Made by a program: the position numbers and the translations under genes. Below are positions 24,773 through 36,457 of a stretch of 64,000 nt of DNA, piece by piece. The first letter of the stretch is position 1. Each line of letters begins with the position of its first letter. Source of the stretch: Rhinopomastus cyanomelas (taxonomy: Eukaryota > Chordata > Aves > Bucerotiformes > Rhinopomastidae); the NCBI GenBank assembly GCA_013400115.1, contig VXBP01003693.1:203329-267328 (forward strand), written 5' to 3'. The notes under the pieces were generated by a model. That model was given only the letters and a program-made list of their open reading frames with translations, searched no databases and was not told the origin of the DNA.

Positions 24773-25878
24773 GCAAAAAAAAAAAAAGCCATCTGGATGA
24801 CTTGTTTAGGCTCAAGCAGAACTAATGGACCCCAACATCCCCTGCATGAGAGGAAGGACAATGTTCCTTCTACCCTGCTGCTGTTCAGAAGAAACCATTT
24901 CATACACAGATCCATGGTGGAGAGATGCTTAGGATCTGCTCCAAGACCAGCCAGGCAAGCCAGGCAAACCAGACCACATGTAAGAAAATGAAATCACACA
25001 AACAAGTATTCAGGAGAGATGATCTGAGCACACTACATAAGGCTGGCATTACCTGACACTGTGCAAGCTCCACATGGGGTGAAAGTCTTTACCAAGGCAT
25101 GTGTTCCCTCTCTCTTCAGATGCAGCACATTGTGCATGGCTGTTTGCTCACACCATACAGCTAACTGCATCTTGTGTATGAACCTGGTTTCCAAGTAATT
25201 ACTTTGGTCTGTTACCACCAATGATGATATTTCAGCAAGTTTCATTGCAGCCAAAAGCTGTCAAAAGGAGGCAGAAAGAGCCCAAGATACTCAAGTGCTC
25301 CAGGTTGGAGAGTTTTCCTTTAAATATTTGTGGTGCTATCAGCCACATGAACATTTTCCAGCCGCTCCGCTCTCACTCCCGGTGCCCCTGGTTTAAGGTG
25401 CTCAGTTATCTGAATTAGCTGGGCTTGCACAGGTGTGACCCAGGGCAATAATTAGCCCATTCATTCCCTGGTCTGTGCTGCTTTGACGATCCCCAGGGAA
25501 CATATTACTGGCAACGGGTATTTGTGGCACTTGGTAGTTTCATGTTCAAAGCTGAATACAATATCTTACTGTGTAAATCTCCTAGGATTAACACTTTGAT
25601 TAAATCTGAGGCTGGACATGCTTGCCTAGGAAGAATGGGGAAGACTTTCCTTTGTGTCTGCCTCTGCTTTCTAAGTCCAGGGGAGGCAGACTGATTTTCC
25701 AAGGCTACCAGTTGATCTGTGGGGTACAAGCTGCTAGTTCCTTTCCCAGCAACATGCAACTGGTTTCATTTGGAAGCTACAGGCTCAGAAAATGCAAATA
25801 CTGCACAAAATGCGTGCAGACTAATCCCTTGTGTCTCATTTCTGTTGCTCCAGGTGGAGGGAGCTCTGCATGAGTAAA
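24773..25878. other. Single-copy DNA
   Basis: Begins with a 13-A run just after the CR1 tail. No gene recognised. Confidence 0.5.
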
Positions 25879-26048
25879 GAACAGGCTGCCCGGGGAGGTT
25901 GTGGAGTCTCCTTCACTGGAGATGTTTAAAACCCCCCTGGATGTGTTCCTGTGTGACTTGGTCTGGGTGATCCTGCTGTGGTGGGGGGATTGGACTAGAT
26001 GATCTTTCCAGGTCCCTTCCAATCCCTCGTGATTCTATGATTCTATGA
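25879..26048 (+). mobile_element. CR1 3' end
   Basis: From the [17 protein letters not shown] codons through FLCDLV, UTR and two octamers. The UTR has CTGTGGTGGGGGGATTGG in place of the usual CTGTGGCAGGGGGATTGG. Confidence 0.94.
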
Positions 26049-27925
26049 AAGCAAGTGGAATTTCACCTGCTGCGCACTGTCAAATGGGAGATGCTGGCCA
26101 GAAGTACTTTGGAAATGTGTTAGTGACCACAGCCCAGAAGGCAGGAGAGCACACCAACACTGCGGCCGTTAAGAGCCAGGATCCAGCTCTGCAGAGCCAC
26201 CATTCCAGAGTTTCAATATTCCTGCCCCACATGGCCTTATCAGACAGCCTTATTTATGTTCAGATACAGGTGTCTTTGCTCACACTTCATGACTAAGATG
26301 GGTGGAGATACAGAAAAGAACCTTTCTTCATTCATTCCCAACAGTCACAATATATAACTTTACTTGGACAAAGCACTTGGGCTGGTGGTTCAGAAGCATT
26401 CTGGTCTGGCTCAATCACTTCTCTTGCAGCCAACAGAATTACTTAGTGTTTGAAGTCTTGAAGGTCCCATTACTTCTGAGGTTTTTTATATTCAACATTT
26501 AAATCTTCTTGCTTTCTTCAGAGTTTTTATACTTCAGCTAGCCTCCAGATTAAAAATCTAGTTTTCATAACATGAAAACCAAGGAAGCCTCTTGTCTTAT
26601 AAATTTATGTTGTCTTTTGATTCTTCCTCAGCAAGGTTTGGATTCCCATAAAACCATAACCAAGCAGCTCACCCATGAATGGATTCTCTCATCTCTAAGA
26701 AAGACCATATTGTAGCATCAAATGTTTTCGTGAAACTTCGGATAATATCATATCTCAGCCAATGTCTTCTAGAGGGACAGGCCAAAGAGAGGGAAAGAAT
26801 GTCTACTGCAGACAGTGAGGGCAGTGTTCTTGCAATTCCCTAGGAAGACAGACTAAGAAGAAGCATTTAGGTGACATCTGACATGTTGTGCAAGACTTCC
26901 GAGCCAAAGCAGGGCTTTTTAGTTGCATTTAAGTGCTTGGGAGGTCTGCAGGTGTCTTACATGCAGTGCTGGACACCTGCATGGAAGAATAGTGGGAAGG
27001 AGGTCAAAGACGTGATATAGGAATAAAGTGATGTCCTCTGTCCAGCCCATGAGTCATTCTTCCTCCAGAAAAGGTCTCAGCAGAGCCCCACCGCCCGTGT
27101 TTTCCATAGCTGCCCCAGACACCTGGTTTTGAGAATCCTGAATGTTTCCTCTCACAGAAGCCACAGAAAATTCAGCCTAAAAGAATCTTCTGTAAGGGGG
27201 GTGTGGAGCACGAAGATGGGAAAAAAGGCAAGAAATTGAAGCTTCAGTTTAAGATAAGTGTTGCTTGTCCATCAAACTGGCATCAATCAATTTCATACAC
27301 AGAATGTGGGTCTCCATGCCCTTCCTGCTCCACATCCCAGCTCCTCAGGCATCGTCAGAGCGGGTGTCTCACCCTCCCCGTAACCAGCGCTGCTGAGTCC
27401 ATCTCACGGCTTGCACTGCCACTGACTTTTTGGTTGCTGATGTGACTGTTTTCCTGAGTTGCACGTGAGATATTACTCGTCAGTGTGACTAGTCAAGCGA
27501 TTTAGCGAGTGAAGTCTCATCCAGTGAACACGGCTTGTGCTTCTGCCTGACTAAGCCAACTGTCAGGGACAGCAACAGCTGCTGATTAATGAAAGCACTG
27601 GAAATATTTCTTTCTAAAACACAACCAGAGAATCTGTGTTAAATGAATGTTACTGACTACAGCTATGCATCAAATAATCCCAAGTGGAAAGCTGGGGATG
27701 GGTAGGAATTTTGTGATCCCATAAATCTGCTTAACCCAAAAATTGTGAAGAAAGCAGCAGTGATCTGTTTTCATTTCATAAGATGTGTTCAAAATCCAAT
27801 GAATTTAACACAAGTCCCCTACACCCAGCTGACTCTGCTGGGTGAAAAAGTCCACATACACATTCCCACTGTTTTCTGCATCTGTCAGTTTTCATCTTAG
27901 TTTTAGGCATCTCTCATTCCTTAAG
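26049..27925. other. Single-copy DNA
   Basis: No gene recognised; the longest frames are about 80 codons. Confidence 0.5.
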
Positions 27926-28034
27926 ATCACAGAATCACAGAACATTAGGGATTGGAAGGGACCTTGAAAAACCATCCAGTCCAACTCCCCCTGCCAGAGC
28001 AGAATCACCTAGACCAAGTTGCACAGGAACATAC
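27926..28034 (-). mobile_element. CR1 3' end fragment
   Basis: Complement of the UTR with changes (ACTCCCCCTGCCAGAGCAG) and a shortened tail (AGAATCACAGAACATTAGG). Confidence 0.88.
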
Positions 28035-28159
28035 ATAGCTGTGCTGCATCTTTCTTAAAAGGATGGTCACATACACCCTTACACACCTCATTTTCACAAC
28101 CCAAATTACAGTCTTCACAGTTAGAACGCTCCTGAAAGCTGATTTCCCCAAATCCTTCT

Positions 28160-28247
28160 TAGAATCATAGAATCATTAGGGATTGGAAGGGACCTTGAAA
28201 GATCATCTAGTCCAATCTCCCTGCCACAGCAGGATCACCTAGACCAG
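28160..28247 (-). mobile_element. CR1 3' UTR fragment
   Basis: Tail AGAATCATAGAATCATTAGG then GACCTTGAAAGATCATCTAG; truncated just inside CCTAGACCAGAC. Confidence 0.92.
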
Positions 28248-28638
28248 ACACCCAACTTTTCAAGACACAACATCAGCAACAAGCTTAGTGTGGACAAGTA
28301 CACTGTGTGTGAGAATTACTAATATCTCTGTAAAACACAGAGTAAGGGCTTCCAAAACCAGAGTCTTCAAAATTCTTGGACCTTCTGCAAACCCTAATCA
28401 TAATCTAACATATTCCTCCCATGGCAACAACTGCTTTTATTGGAACTGTAGAGATGAAACCATCACTTACCAGAATGAATTTGTTCAAGCACTCAGTAAA
28501 GTATGGGAACACTCCTCCAACCTCAGAGGGATGATATAGTCCAAGAAATTCTATCACTAAAGTCTCAGTCCTGAACTTCAGCGGAAACCTAGAGAATAAT
28601 TTCCTAAGATGAACCTGGGCACTCAAAGCATGGGTTTA

Positions 28639-28677
28639 ATCATAGAATCATTAGGGATTGGAAGGGACCTCGAAAGT
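28639..28677 (-). mobile_element. Very short CR1 tail
   Basis: TCATAGAATCATTAGGGATT and GGAAGGGACCTCGAAAG, then unrelated sequence. Only 39 bases. Confidence 0.85.
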
Positions 28678-28776
28678 CAATGGATCTATTTGTTTCACCA
28701 TACGTACTACCTCCTCTAACTAACCACATCAAACGTGTTATTCACTGGTTTAAAGCATATTTTCTTTGCAAGTACG

Positions 28777-28842
28777 TGCCCATGGCAGGGGAGTTGGAAC
28801 TGGATGATCCTACGGTCCCGTCTAACCCTGACTGACTCTATG
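28777..28842 (+). mobile_element. Older-subfamily CR1 3' end
   Basis: TGCCCATGGCAGGGGAGTTG then GAACTGGATGATCC and a CTGACTCTATGA tail, a different CR1 subfamily from the main one. Its tail merges into the next element. Confidence 0.75.
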
Positions 28843-28920
28843 ACTTGGTCTGGGTGATCCTGCTGTGGATGATCTTTTGAGGTCCTTTCCAATCCCTAAC
28901 GATTCTATGGTTCTATGATT
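28841..28920 (+). mobile_element. CR1 3' UTR joined to an older CR1 tail
   Basis: TGACTTGGTCTGGGTGATCC follows directly on the tail of the older copy, sharing TGAC at the junction. About 18 UTR bases (normally CAGGGGGATTGGACTAGA) are missing between GCTGTGGA and TGATC. Two octamer-like units end it. Confidence 0.88.
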
Positions 28921-30027
28921 TTCTCAGATAAATGAATAATTGCAACAGCTGGGGTTTTTAATTTCTTAAAATTCTGAGTGTTCATTCTGAAAGCACTTAG
29001 CATTGCCATTTGCTTTCACCTCTGAGAATTGTAGTCTTGTTCACAAGTTTGTGCTTCTCTTCCAGTGCTGTCAGTTGGTTTTATCAAAGGTGTTAGCTAG
29101 CATGACGTTACTTTCCTATCCCACACTGAAAATACTCCTAAGTATTTTAATACCCTTTATGTATTTCTTTTCCACATAGAAAAAAATATATGAATTAACA
29201 GTATTTCATTCAGAACTGTCCACCTCTAGAAATAATAATTGCTGATGTTCCACCTAAAACATTTTGTTTTAAAAACTGGCATTTCTGGGCTTCAGCAGTG
29301 ATTTACAAATTCGATCCAATTTGTCACAAAGGTGCATTAAATGTGAATGATCCTCAGGTTTTCTGAAACTGTGAAGGTTTTTAAAGCTAACCTAATTTTG
29401 CAGTAGTTGAAAAGAGACAGTGCTTCTACTTTTTACTAGTGTTAACGACATGCTTCCTCACATGTTGGCACTCTTCACAGATTAAATGGTGTCTTGCCAA
29501 TGGCTTCCTCTAGAAAGTCTCTTCATGCACGTTGGGAAGAAGTCTTTTCCTTTTTGTGTGTTTCACCTCCCCACACGGCATTTGATGGTGTCAGCATCGA
29601 CAGAGAAAGGTGCAGAAACCCCAGGACGACACCTCTGAGGCGCAAGACAAGAGTTCTGCCTCCTGGAAGAGAAACATCTCTTGCTGCTGAACTATTGATT
29701 CTACAGCTGTGATAACAACACTGTGAACAAACTGGGGGCCTTTCCTGCAATGAGATGTAGTTCTTAACCAGGAGATCTTTATGCTCTTGGTATTCTTAGG
29801 TCTGTTTTGATTTTGAGCAGCATACCCCTCAGCAGGTTAGTTAATCTGTCCTGCAGAAAACAGATGCATTGCCAAGTTTCTGTTTAAACACAGGAGGAAG
29901 TGAATGAGTTTACTCTTTAAAAAGTAAATGTGGGAAACAGCCTTCTGTAAGACGAGTGACTGTCTAAACTATTGGTGCCTAAATACTTTCCAGTGAATGA
30001 AACTGTAATTTGTCTTAAGTTGATAAA
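28921..30027. other. Single-copy DNA
   Basis: No gene recognised; overlapping 72-75 codon frames on both strands at 29494-29750 look like chance. Confidence 0.5.
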
Positions 30028-30440
30028 TCATAGAATCATAGAATCATTAGGGGTTGGAAGGGACCTCGATACATCATCTAGTCCAATCCCCCTGACACAG
30101 CAGGATCACCTACACCAAGTCACACAGGAACACATCCAGGTGAGTTTTAAACACCTCTAGAGATGGAGACACAAGTCCTCTGGCCAGTCTGTTCCAGTTC
30201 TCTGTCACCCTCACCGTGAAGAAGTTCCTTCTCACATTCATATGGAACCTGCTATGTTCCAGCTGACACCCATTGCCCCACATCCTATCACTAGATGACA
30301 CTGAGCAGAGCCTGGCTCCATCCTCCTGACACCCACCCTTCACATATTTATAGACATTAATGAGGTCACCCCTCAGTTTCCTCTTCTCCAAGCTCAAGAG
30401 ACCCAGCTCCCTCAGCCTTTCCCCACAAGGCAGGTGCTCC
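30028..30440 (-). mobile_element. CR1, last 110 ORF2 codons and 3' end
   Basis: An uninterrupted minus-strand frame from 30442 to 30110 gives [35 protein letters not shown] and [13 protein letters not shown]. The UTR and three octamers follow down to 30028. Truncated at the EVEHLPYEE segment. Confidence 0.95.
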
Positions 30441-31092
30441 ATAAATGCCTGTTTAAAAGAGGACTAATGTATTTATAACATATTCCTAGTTTCTGCTCAA
30501 TATATAGGTACCTGTTACAGCAGTGCCTTGACAGCTCACTGATCAGGCAGTCAATTCATGAATGATGTGCCCCATGACAAATCAGCCCTGCAGTGCTAAG
30601 CTGTGTGATAATAAGTACATTGTCCACTTGCTCAGGGCAGTCATATCAGATAATTATTTTATTATGAACACGGAGGAAAGAATGTTCTAGGGCTTTGATT
30701 TTACTCCATGTTGTGAAGGGGCAACTTTTCACTGATTTCTGAAGATGCCAAGCCATCAGTTCAATAAAAACAAATCCTGAAGTAATCTGCCTTTTTTACT
30801 ATCCATAAGAATCTCACAAACTTGCACAAAGTTTACAGGTCCTGTGGCTATGAGCTCTGAGATGGTGGCTAAATAGAAGCATGTCTAACTAGAAGCCAAA
30901 ACTGTTGCTCTGTTTATCTATGAGACAAGCACCAGTGCTTATTATGGATTTCATGTCAAGAAGCAAAGACAAGGCAGGTGTTGTGAAAATCCAGGTAGCA
31001 GGCTTGCACCTGGGCTGATTGAGGCTGTACAGATGAGAAGTCCAGCGACTGTCTCTGAGAAGATAGGATGTAAAACAAGCACAGGAAAACAT
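30441..31092. other. Single-copy DNA
   Basis: Nothing recognised. Confidence 0.5.
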
Positions 31093-32760
31093 TCACAGAA
31101 TGGGTTAGGCTGGAAGTGATGATAAAACCATCTCCCTGCCATAGGCATAGGCAGGGACACCTCTCACCATACCAGGTTGCCCAGGGCCCCATCCAACCCG
31201 GCCTTTAACCCATCCAGGGAGGAGGTATCCACAACTTCTCCAGACAACCCATTCCAGTGCCTCACCACCCTCTTAGTGAGGAATTCTTTCCTAAAATTGA
31301 ATTTAAATCTACACTCTTTTAGCTTGAAACCATTCCCCCTTGGACTAGAGTCCCTTGTAAAATGACCCTCTCCAGCTTTCCTATAGGATCCCTTCAGGTG
31401 CTGGAAGACTGCTATGAAGTCACTCTGGAGCCTTCTCTTTGTCAGGCTGAACAAACTCAGTTCTCTCATCCTGTCTTCATAGAAGAGCTTCTCCAGCCCT
31501 CTGCTCATTTGTGTGACCCTCCTCTGGACTCACCCCAACAGTTAGCTGTTCCCTTTGTACTGGGGACTCCAGAACTGGACGCAGAACTCCAGGTGACGTC
31601 TTTGTGAGCAAAGCAGATGAAAGATTCACCTCCCTTGACCTCTGGCCATCTTTCTTTTGATACAACCCAGGCACAGTTGGCCTTCCTGGCTACATTCACA
31701 TATTGCCAGCACATGTTGAACTTCTTGTCTGCCAACACCCCCAAGTTCTCCTCAGGACTGTTCTCAACCCATTCACCACCCAGAAAGTATTTGTATTCAG
31801 GATTACCCTAACCCAGATGTATTTCAAGGACAAGGATATCCTGCAGACAGTGTCACATAACTTGCACAAGTCCAGGAAGGAGATGTTTCTTGCTCTACCC
31901 TTATCCACCAACGCTGTAACTTCCCTGTAGAAGGCCACCAGGATTTTCAGGAATTATCTGCCTTTATTGAAGCCCTGTTGGCTGTCACCAACCGCCTCCT
32001 GATTTTCCTTGTGCCTCAGCATAATTTGCAGGATGATCTGCTCCGTGATCTTGCCAGGTTCAGAGGTGACACTGACTGGTTATTAGTCTGCTGGGTCATT
32101 TCTTTACCCTTTTTTAAAAATGGAGGCTGTATCTTCCCTTTTCCAGTCTGTGGGAACGACACCAGACTGCCACGATTTCTCAAATGTGATGGATAGTGAC
32201 CTAGCCACATTGTCCACCAGTTCCTTCAGAAACCATGGGTGTATCCCATTAGGTCCCATGGACTTGTGAACCTTCAGGTTCTGTATAAATTCAGCAACCT
32301 GATCTGCCCTTTCTATGAGTGCTTCTTCCTTTTTCCAGTCCCATCCCTCAACCTCCTCGACTTGGGTGCCATCTCTTGCCAGTGAAGACTCAGACAAAAT
32401 AGTCACTGAGCACATTAGCCTTCTCTGTATCCTAGCTTACCAGGTCACTCCTTTCCTTCTGGAGAGGACTCACATTTTTCCTAGTTTTCCTCTTCTCACC
32501 GATGCCTATAAAGCTCTTCTTGTTTCTTTTAATGTCCTTGGCCAGATTTCAATCCATATGGGCTTTGGCTTCCCTAACCCTATCCCTGCTGCACAGACAA
32601 TACCTCTATACTCCATCCAGTCCACCTGTCCTCGCTTCCACCCTCTGGAGGCTTCCTTCTTACATTTCAGTTTGTCTAGGAGTCCTTTGCTCACACACAC
32701 AGGCCTCCTGCCATTTCTGCCCATCTTTCTTTCCGTAGATCCACAGTGCTCCTGAGCTTG
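31093..32760 (-). mobile_element. Older, long CR1 copy with reverse-transcriptase remnants
   Basis: Reading 5' to 3' on the minus strand: an N-terminal linker (LLDKLKCKKEASRGWKRGQV, about 32650), the start of the reverse transcriptase (LKVHKSMGPNGIHPWFLKEL, FEKSWQSGVVPTDWK, about 32290-32130), EPGKITEQIILQ (about 32050), VAFYREVTALVDKGRA and a degraded YLDFCKAFDTV-like motif (about 31930-31870), then LGVLADKKFNMCWQ (about 31740) and the C-terminal NGFKLKECRFKFNFRKEF to GALGNLV. The segment that should hold the catalytic FADD motif is missing between about 31870 and 31745. Frameshifts are frequent and the 3' tail is degraded. Non-functional, from an older subfamily than most copies here. Confidence 0.9.
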
Positions 32761-33531
32761 CCCTCCTCTTTCAGTTCACTTCACTTCTGGTTCCCTATTG
32801 TGCAATGAGTGCTTTGCTAAATAAGGACTGATGCTCACTCCCTGAATGCATGCATGGCTGGTCATGGGCAGGACTGAGTGTAGAAGAAAATGCAGAAGAA
32901 AATGGTAAATTATATCTTCCCAAGGTAAAAATGTCACCTTCAACTCCTTGGGGGCTGTTTTGTGATGCTTTACTTGATGCACGTTTCAATTCCATGGAAA
33001 CTGCCCCTACATGCACGCTTTGATCTGCTCCAAGCTCTTGGCATAGAAGGTGATAGATCAGACACTAGTTGGAACTGGCATTGTCCATGTTTCAACCCAT
33101 GATAATCCATGTTCCTAATTCAAATGGAATCCTTGATTAAGACATAAGTATTTGCTCTGTGATTTTGTTCAGTCATTTCACTTCCTCTAGCCCTGCTCTT
33201 CAATGTAAGTCTCCACTGACAGATGAAAATGTAATTTTGTGTTTTCCTTTTATAATAGTGTTTATGAAGACTGATTTTTCAGACCAGAGAAAAATATTAT
33301 TAAGTAGCCCCATGGGTGCAGCCACCTTATTTATTAACAAACATAGAAAAGTTCAGGGCGTAGGGCACAGGTACAGCAGGGCTGATGAAGACTTACAAAA
33401 CTAGACACATGATGTAAACCAGGCATTACAACACAGGGCTATAACACAGAGCCACAAACATCCTCCCCCTTTTCTCTTAATCTCCCTGTGTCCCCTTGCC
33501 ATTTCTGCACAGTCAGGGTATAAAAAAGAGA
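32761..33531. other. Single-copy DNA
   Basis: The outer end of the long CR1 may extend slightly into this stretch; otherwise nothing recognised. Confidence 0.45.
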
Positions 33532-33682
33532 ATGGGTGTAGGATGGAGCACAGGAGGTTCCACATCAATATGGGAAGGAACTTCTTCACAGTGAGGGTGA
33601 CAGAGCACTGGAACAGGCTGCCCAGGGGGGTTGTGGAGTCTCCTTCACTGGAGACATTTAAGACCCGCCTGGATGTGTTCCT
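33532..33682 (+). mobile_element. CR1 ORF2 fragment without 3' end
   Basis: Codons for [39 protein letters not shown] and TRLDVF, then an abrupt change after GTTCCT. The UTR and octamers are absent, which is unusual because CR1 copies normally keep their 3' ends. Confidence 0.92.
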
Positions 33683-34492
33683 AAACGGTCAAAACCACCT
33701 CAGCTTCCTAAAGGTGCTTCCCAGTAAATGGCCACCTGGGTACCAGAAGAGTGTAAACCAAAATAGAAGTAAACATAAGAATCTTTAATCTTTTTTCTTA
33801 AACCTTTGTCGTCACTGTGCTGAAAAGACATGTTTCTTTACTGTTGACATGAGTGGCTCTAAGACTGTCTGACCAGAACACTAACAATTTCATGGAAAAA
33901 TACATTTTTCTCAACATTGTAGCCCTATGGAAGTGCTTTGGATCCACTTCCATTTATGAACTGGTGATACGTGTTTGAATTGGGGCAGCTGAAGCTGTTT
34001 AACCAACTGTTATAGCCAACAGAGATGTAGTTCATACAGCCAGCAGATTCTGTATCAGTATCAATTTAATGCAATTTAACAACTCTCTTCACTTAAAAAG
34101 TCATGTGGATATTGCCAGACAAAGGCAGAAGAAAAGGCAACATAGGCAGCAGTTGTCTTCTAACAGTGGTCTGTCATTCCCACAGCAAACCATTCATCGT
34201 CTTCATTTATTTATTTACAGGACTGCATACATATGGATTCAATCAAATAAAATATGTAGGCTGAAGGGTTCTTTTGCTCAGGAAACTCATTGTTCTGAGA
34301 AGTCTTTTATGCATCCTGCCCATCTTTTCAACATCCTACTACATCTTTTTGTCTTATGGAAATCAGTAAGAAAGAGTAATTGTTCTACATGTCAAGGTCC
34401 TTCTGCACTTAAAACTAAGCATCCTGAGAAAAATGTAGAAGAAAGACTATTAGTTTTGAGAACAGCCAACTGCAATTTATTTGTCTGTAATT
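33683..34492. other. Single-copy DNA
   Basis: Holds a 141-codon plus-strand frame (34069-34494), basic near its start; no known domain is visible. Confidence 0.45.
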
Positions 34493-34666
34493 AGAATCAT
34501 AGAGTCATTAGGGATTGGAAGGGACCTGGAAAGATCATCCAGGCCAATCCCCACTGCCACAGCAGGATCACCCAGACCAAGTCCAGGCAGGTTTTAAACA
34601 TCTCCAGACAAGGAGACTCCACAACCCCTCCTGGGCAGCCCCCTCCATTGCCCCTGGGAAGAAGTT
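34493..34666 (-). mobile_element. CR1 3' end, young type
   Basis: Tail AGAATCATAGAGTCATTAGG, UTR, and the complement of VVESPSLE codons. It ends within the VTEHW/FFTVR region at GGGAAGAAGTT, where an older element begins. Confidence 0.9.
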
Positions 34667-34945
34667 ATAGAATCACAGAATCAATCAGGATTGGAAGGAC
34701 CACAGGATCATCCAGTTCCAACTCCTTGCCATGGGCAGGGACACCCCACCTTAGATCAGGCTGGCCAGAGCCTCATCCATCCTGGCCTTAAACACCTCCA
34801 GGGATGGAGCCCCAACCACCTCCCTGGGCAACCCATTCCAGGCTCTCACCACTCTCATGGTGAAGAACTTCCTCCTCACATCCACTCTAAATCTACCCAT
34901 CTCCAGCTTTGCTCCATCGCCCCTAGTCCTGTCGCTACCCGATAC
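34667..34945 (-). mobile_element. CR1 3' end, older subfamily
   Basis: Own tail (ATAGAATCACAGAATCAAT), a distinct UTR (CCATGGGCAGGGACACCCC) and C-terminal codons whose complement is recognisable at GGAGCCCCAACCACCTCC and CACCACTCTCATGGTGAAG. It sits upstream (minus-strand sense) of the younger copy and touches it. Confidence 0.85.
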
Positions 34946-35499
34946 TGTTTAGTCTCCTAAAAGTCTTTTGCAGAAACACAGCCTGACCTTTGCTGACAAA
35001 TCAAACCTTGTAGGCTTAACCCCTAAGGAACTTTATGGGACCAGAGTGCATGTTATCAGCATTAGTGGTGGATGCCTGGGTAGAAACATTTACATTGCAT
35101 GTTAAAATAATTGCTCTTGAGAGAACAGTCATGACATCTATTCCACAAGAACTTGCTGGTGCTGCCTTATACAACTTGATGCTGACTCCTTTGGCCATCT
35201 TTGTACTTGTGCTGGAAGGACCTTGCTACCAGAATGCCAACCCAAGTTTCTCAGCATGCTCAATAGCACTGTTCTGTAAAACCATTTACAACACAGACCA
35301 TCTCTGTATATGCTGGCCAGAGATACATCCTGCTAGTGAGAACACTGTTCAAAAAGGTTCCTTTCAAAATGTTTCCAGGATGAGAATAGACAAAACATTT
35401 TTCCTGTTCTACTTATTCAGGCTACACTAAAACTATTATTTTAAGGAAGTTGTGTTGTTTTTGGAGCTTTTTTCCACCTAGGTCAGAACGTATCAGAAT
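34946..35499. other. Single-copy DNA
   Basis: A 131-codon plus-strand frame (35035-35430) carries no recognisable motif. Confidence 0.45.
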
Positions 35500-35610
35500 G
35501 GGTCACCATTGTGCGGGTCTGGATCATTGTGCTCCAGGGGTTGGAGCTAATGGGTTACACTCCAGGTGGAGGCCAGTTGCAAGTGTGTTTGGACTTGTTC
35601 GTTTTTGTGT
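35500..35610 (+). mobile_element. Possible CR1 reverse-transcriptase fragment
   Basis: From about 35545 the plus strand can be read as ANGLHSRWRPVASVFGLVRF, which resembles the CR1 segment ending SGVPQGSVLGPVLF. It lies about 200 bases upstream of a same-orientation CR1 C-terminus, so both may be parts of one decayed copy. Confidence 0.4.
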
Positions 35611-35816
35611 CGATGTTATGGTTTGAAAATTGCCCAAATGAGCTGTTGTGGTCTCGCCAGACTAACCTAGGACAGTCATTATCGGTGCCGTGGAAGAAGT
35701 GGCAAGACACACCTTCACTGAGCCTGGAGGCAGAACCAAGCAGGGGCAAACAATCAATATGCTGAAAAGCAAGACTGCCCTTCAGAGGGACTGCGGCATG
35801 CCGAAGAACAGGCCAG

Positions 35817-36153
35817 CAGGAACCAGGCTCTTCACAGTGTTTGCAGGACAAGAGGCAACAGGCACAAACACTAACAAACTGGATGTTAGGAGAAACTGAA
35901 CATAAGAACACTTGGAGAACGGAGCAGGTTGCCCAGAGAGATTGTGATGTCTCTGTTCTTGTAGGTTTTCAAGATGCAACTGGGAAAAGTACCAAAATGC
36001 CTGCTCTGACATCTCAGTTGCTCTGTTTTGAGCCCAGGGATGTGGCTGAGTCAGGGATGTGTGCTGAGGGTGAACTTCACAGAGTAGGGCTGGCGGTTGG
36101 ACTGGATGATCCCAAGTGACTTTCCCAACCAGAGTGATTTATGGTTCGTTGAT
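35817..36153 (+). mobile_element. Old CR1 C-terminal part and 3' end
   Basis: CCAGGCTCTTCACAGTG, GGACAAGAGGCAACAGGCAC, GCAGGTTGCCCAGAGAGATT and GGTTGGACTGGATGATCCC follow the order of CR1 landmarks with high divergence. A second tail-like piece (GAGGTCCCTTCCCACC) lies at 36168-36208. Confidence 0.75.
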
Positions 36154-36357
36154 TACATTGCATTAAGGGACTCATGAGGTCCCTTCCCACCTAAATTACA
36201 CTGTGACCACATTATTACAAATTTTGTCTCCTCTATTTATCCCTTCACAGTCTGAATTTTGGTACGGACATTTACAATCCAAACTCTTCCGGAGGCATTT
36301 TATCATAGTGTTCTTCTGCCTCAATAGAATTAAAAACATGGAACCTTCCTCATAATA

Positions 36358-36457
36358 TAGAGAGGTTCTTCTCCTCCTCTACTCTGCACTGGTGAGACCA
36401 CACCTGGAGTATTGTGTCCAGTTCTGGGCTCCTCAGTNAATGATTCTATGATTCTAT
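36358..36457 (+). mobile_element. CR1 fragment interrupted by a one-base N
   Basis: AGAGAGGTTCTTCTCCTCC through [15 protein letters not shown] codons stops at CCTCAGT-N and resumes as AATGATTCTATGATTCTAT, the extreme 3' end. The roughly 500 bases between these points in other copies are missing at the N. Confidence 0.88.
36438..36438. other. Single-base assembly ambiguity
   Basis: One N joins the VQFWAPQ region of CR1 directly to its octamer tail. Confidence 0.95.

Noticed and set aside
34069..34494. 141-codon plus-strand open frame
   Set aside because: No recognisable domain, no splice or start evidence; frames of this size are expected by chance in 64 kb. The same applies to 35035-35430, 41327-41722 and 46367-46789.
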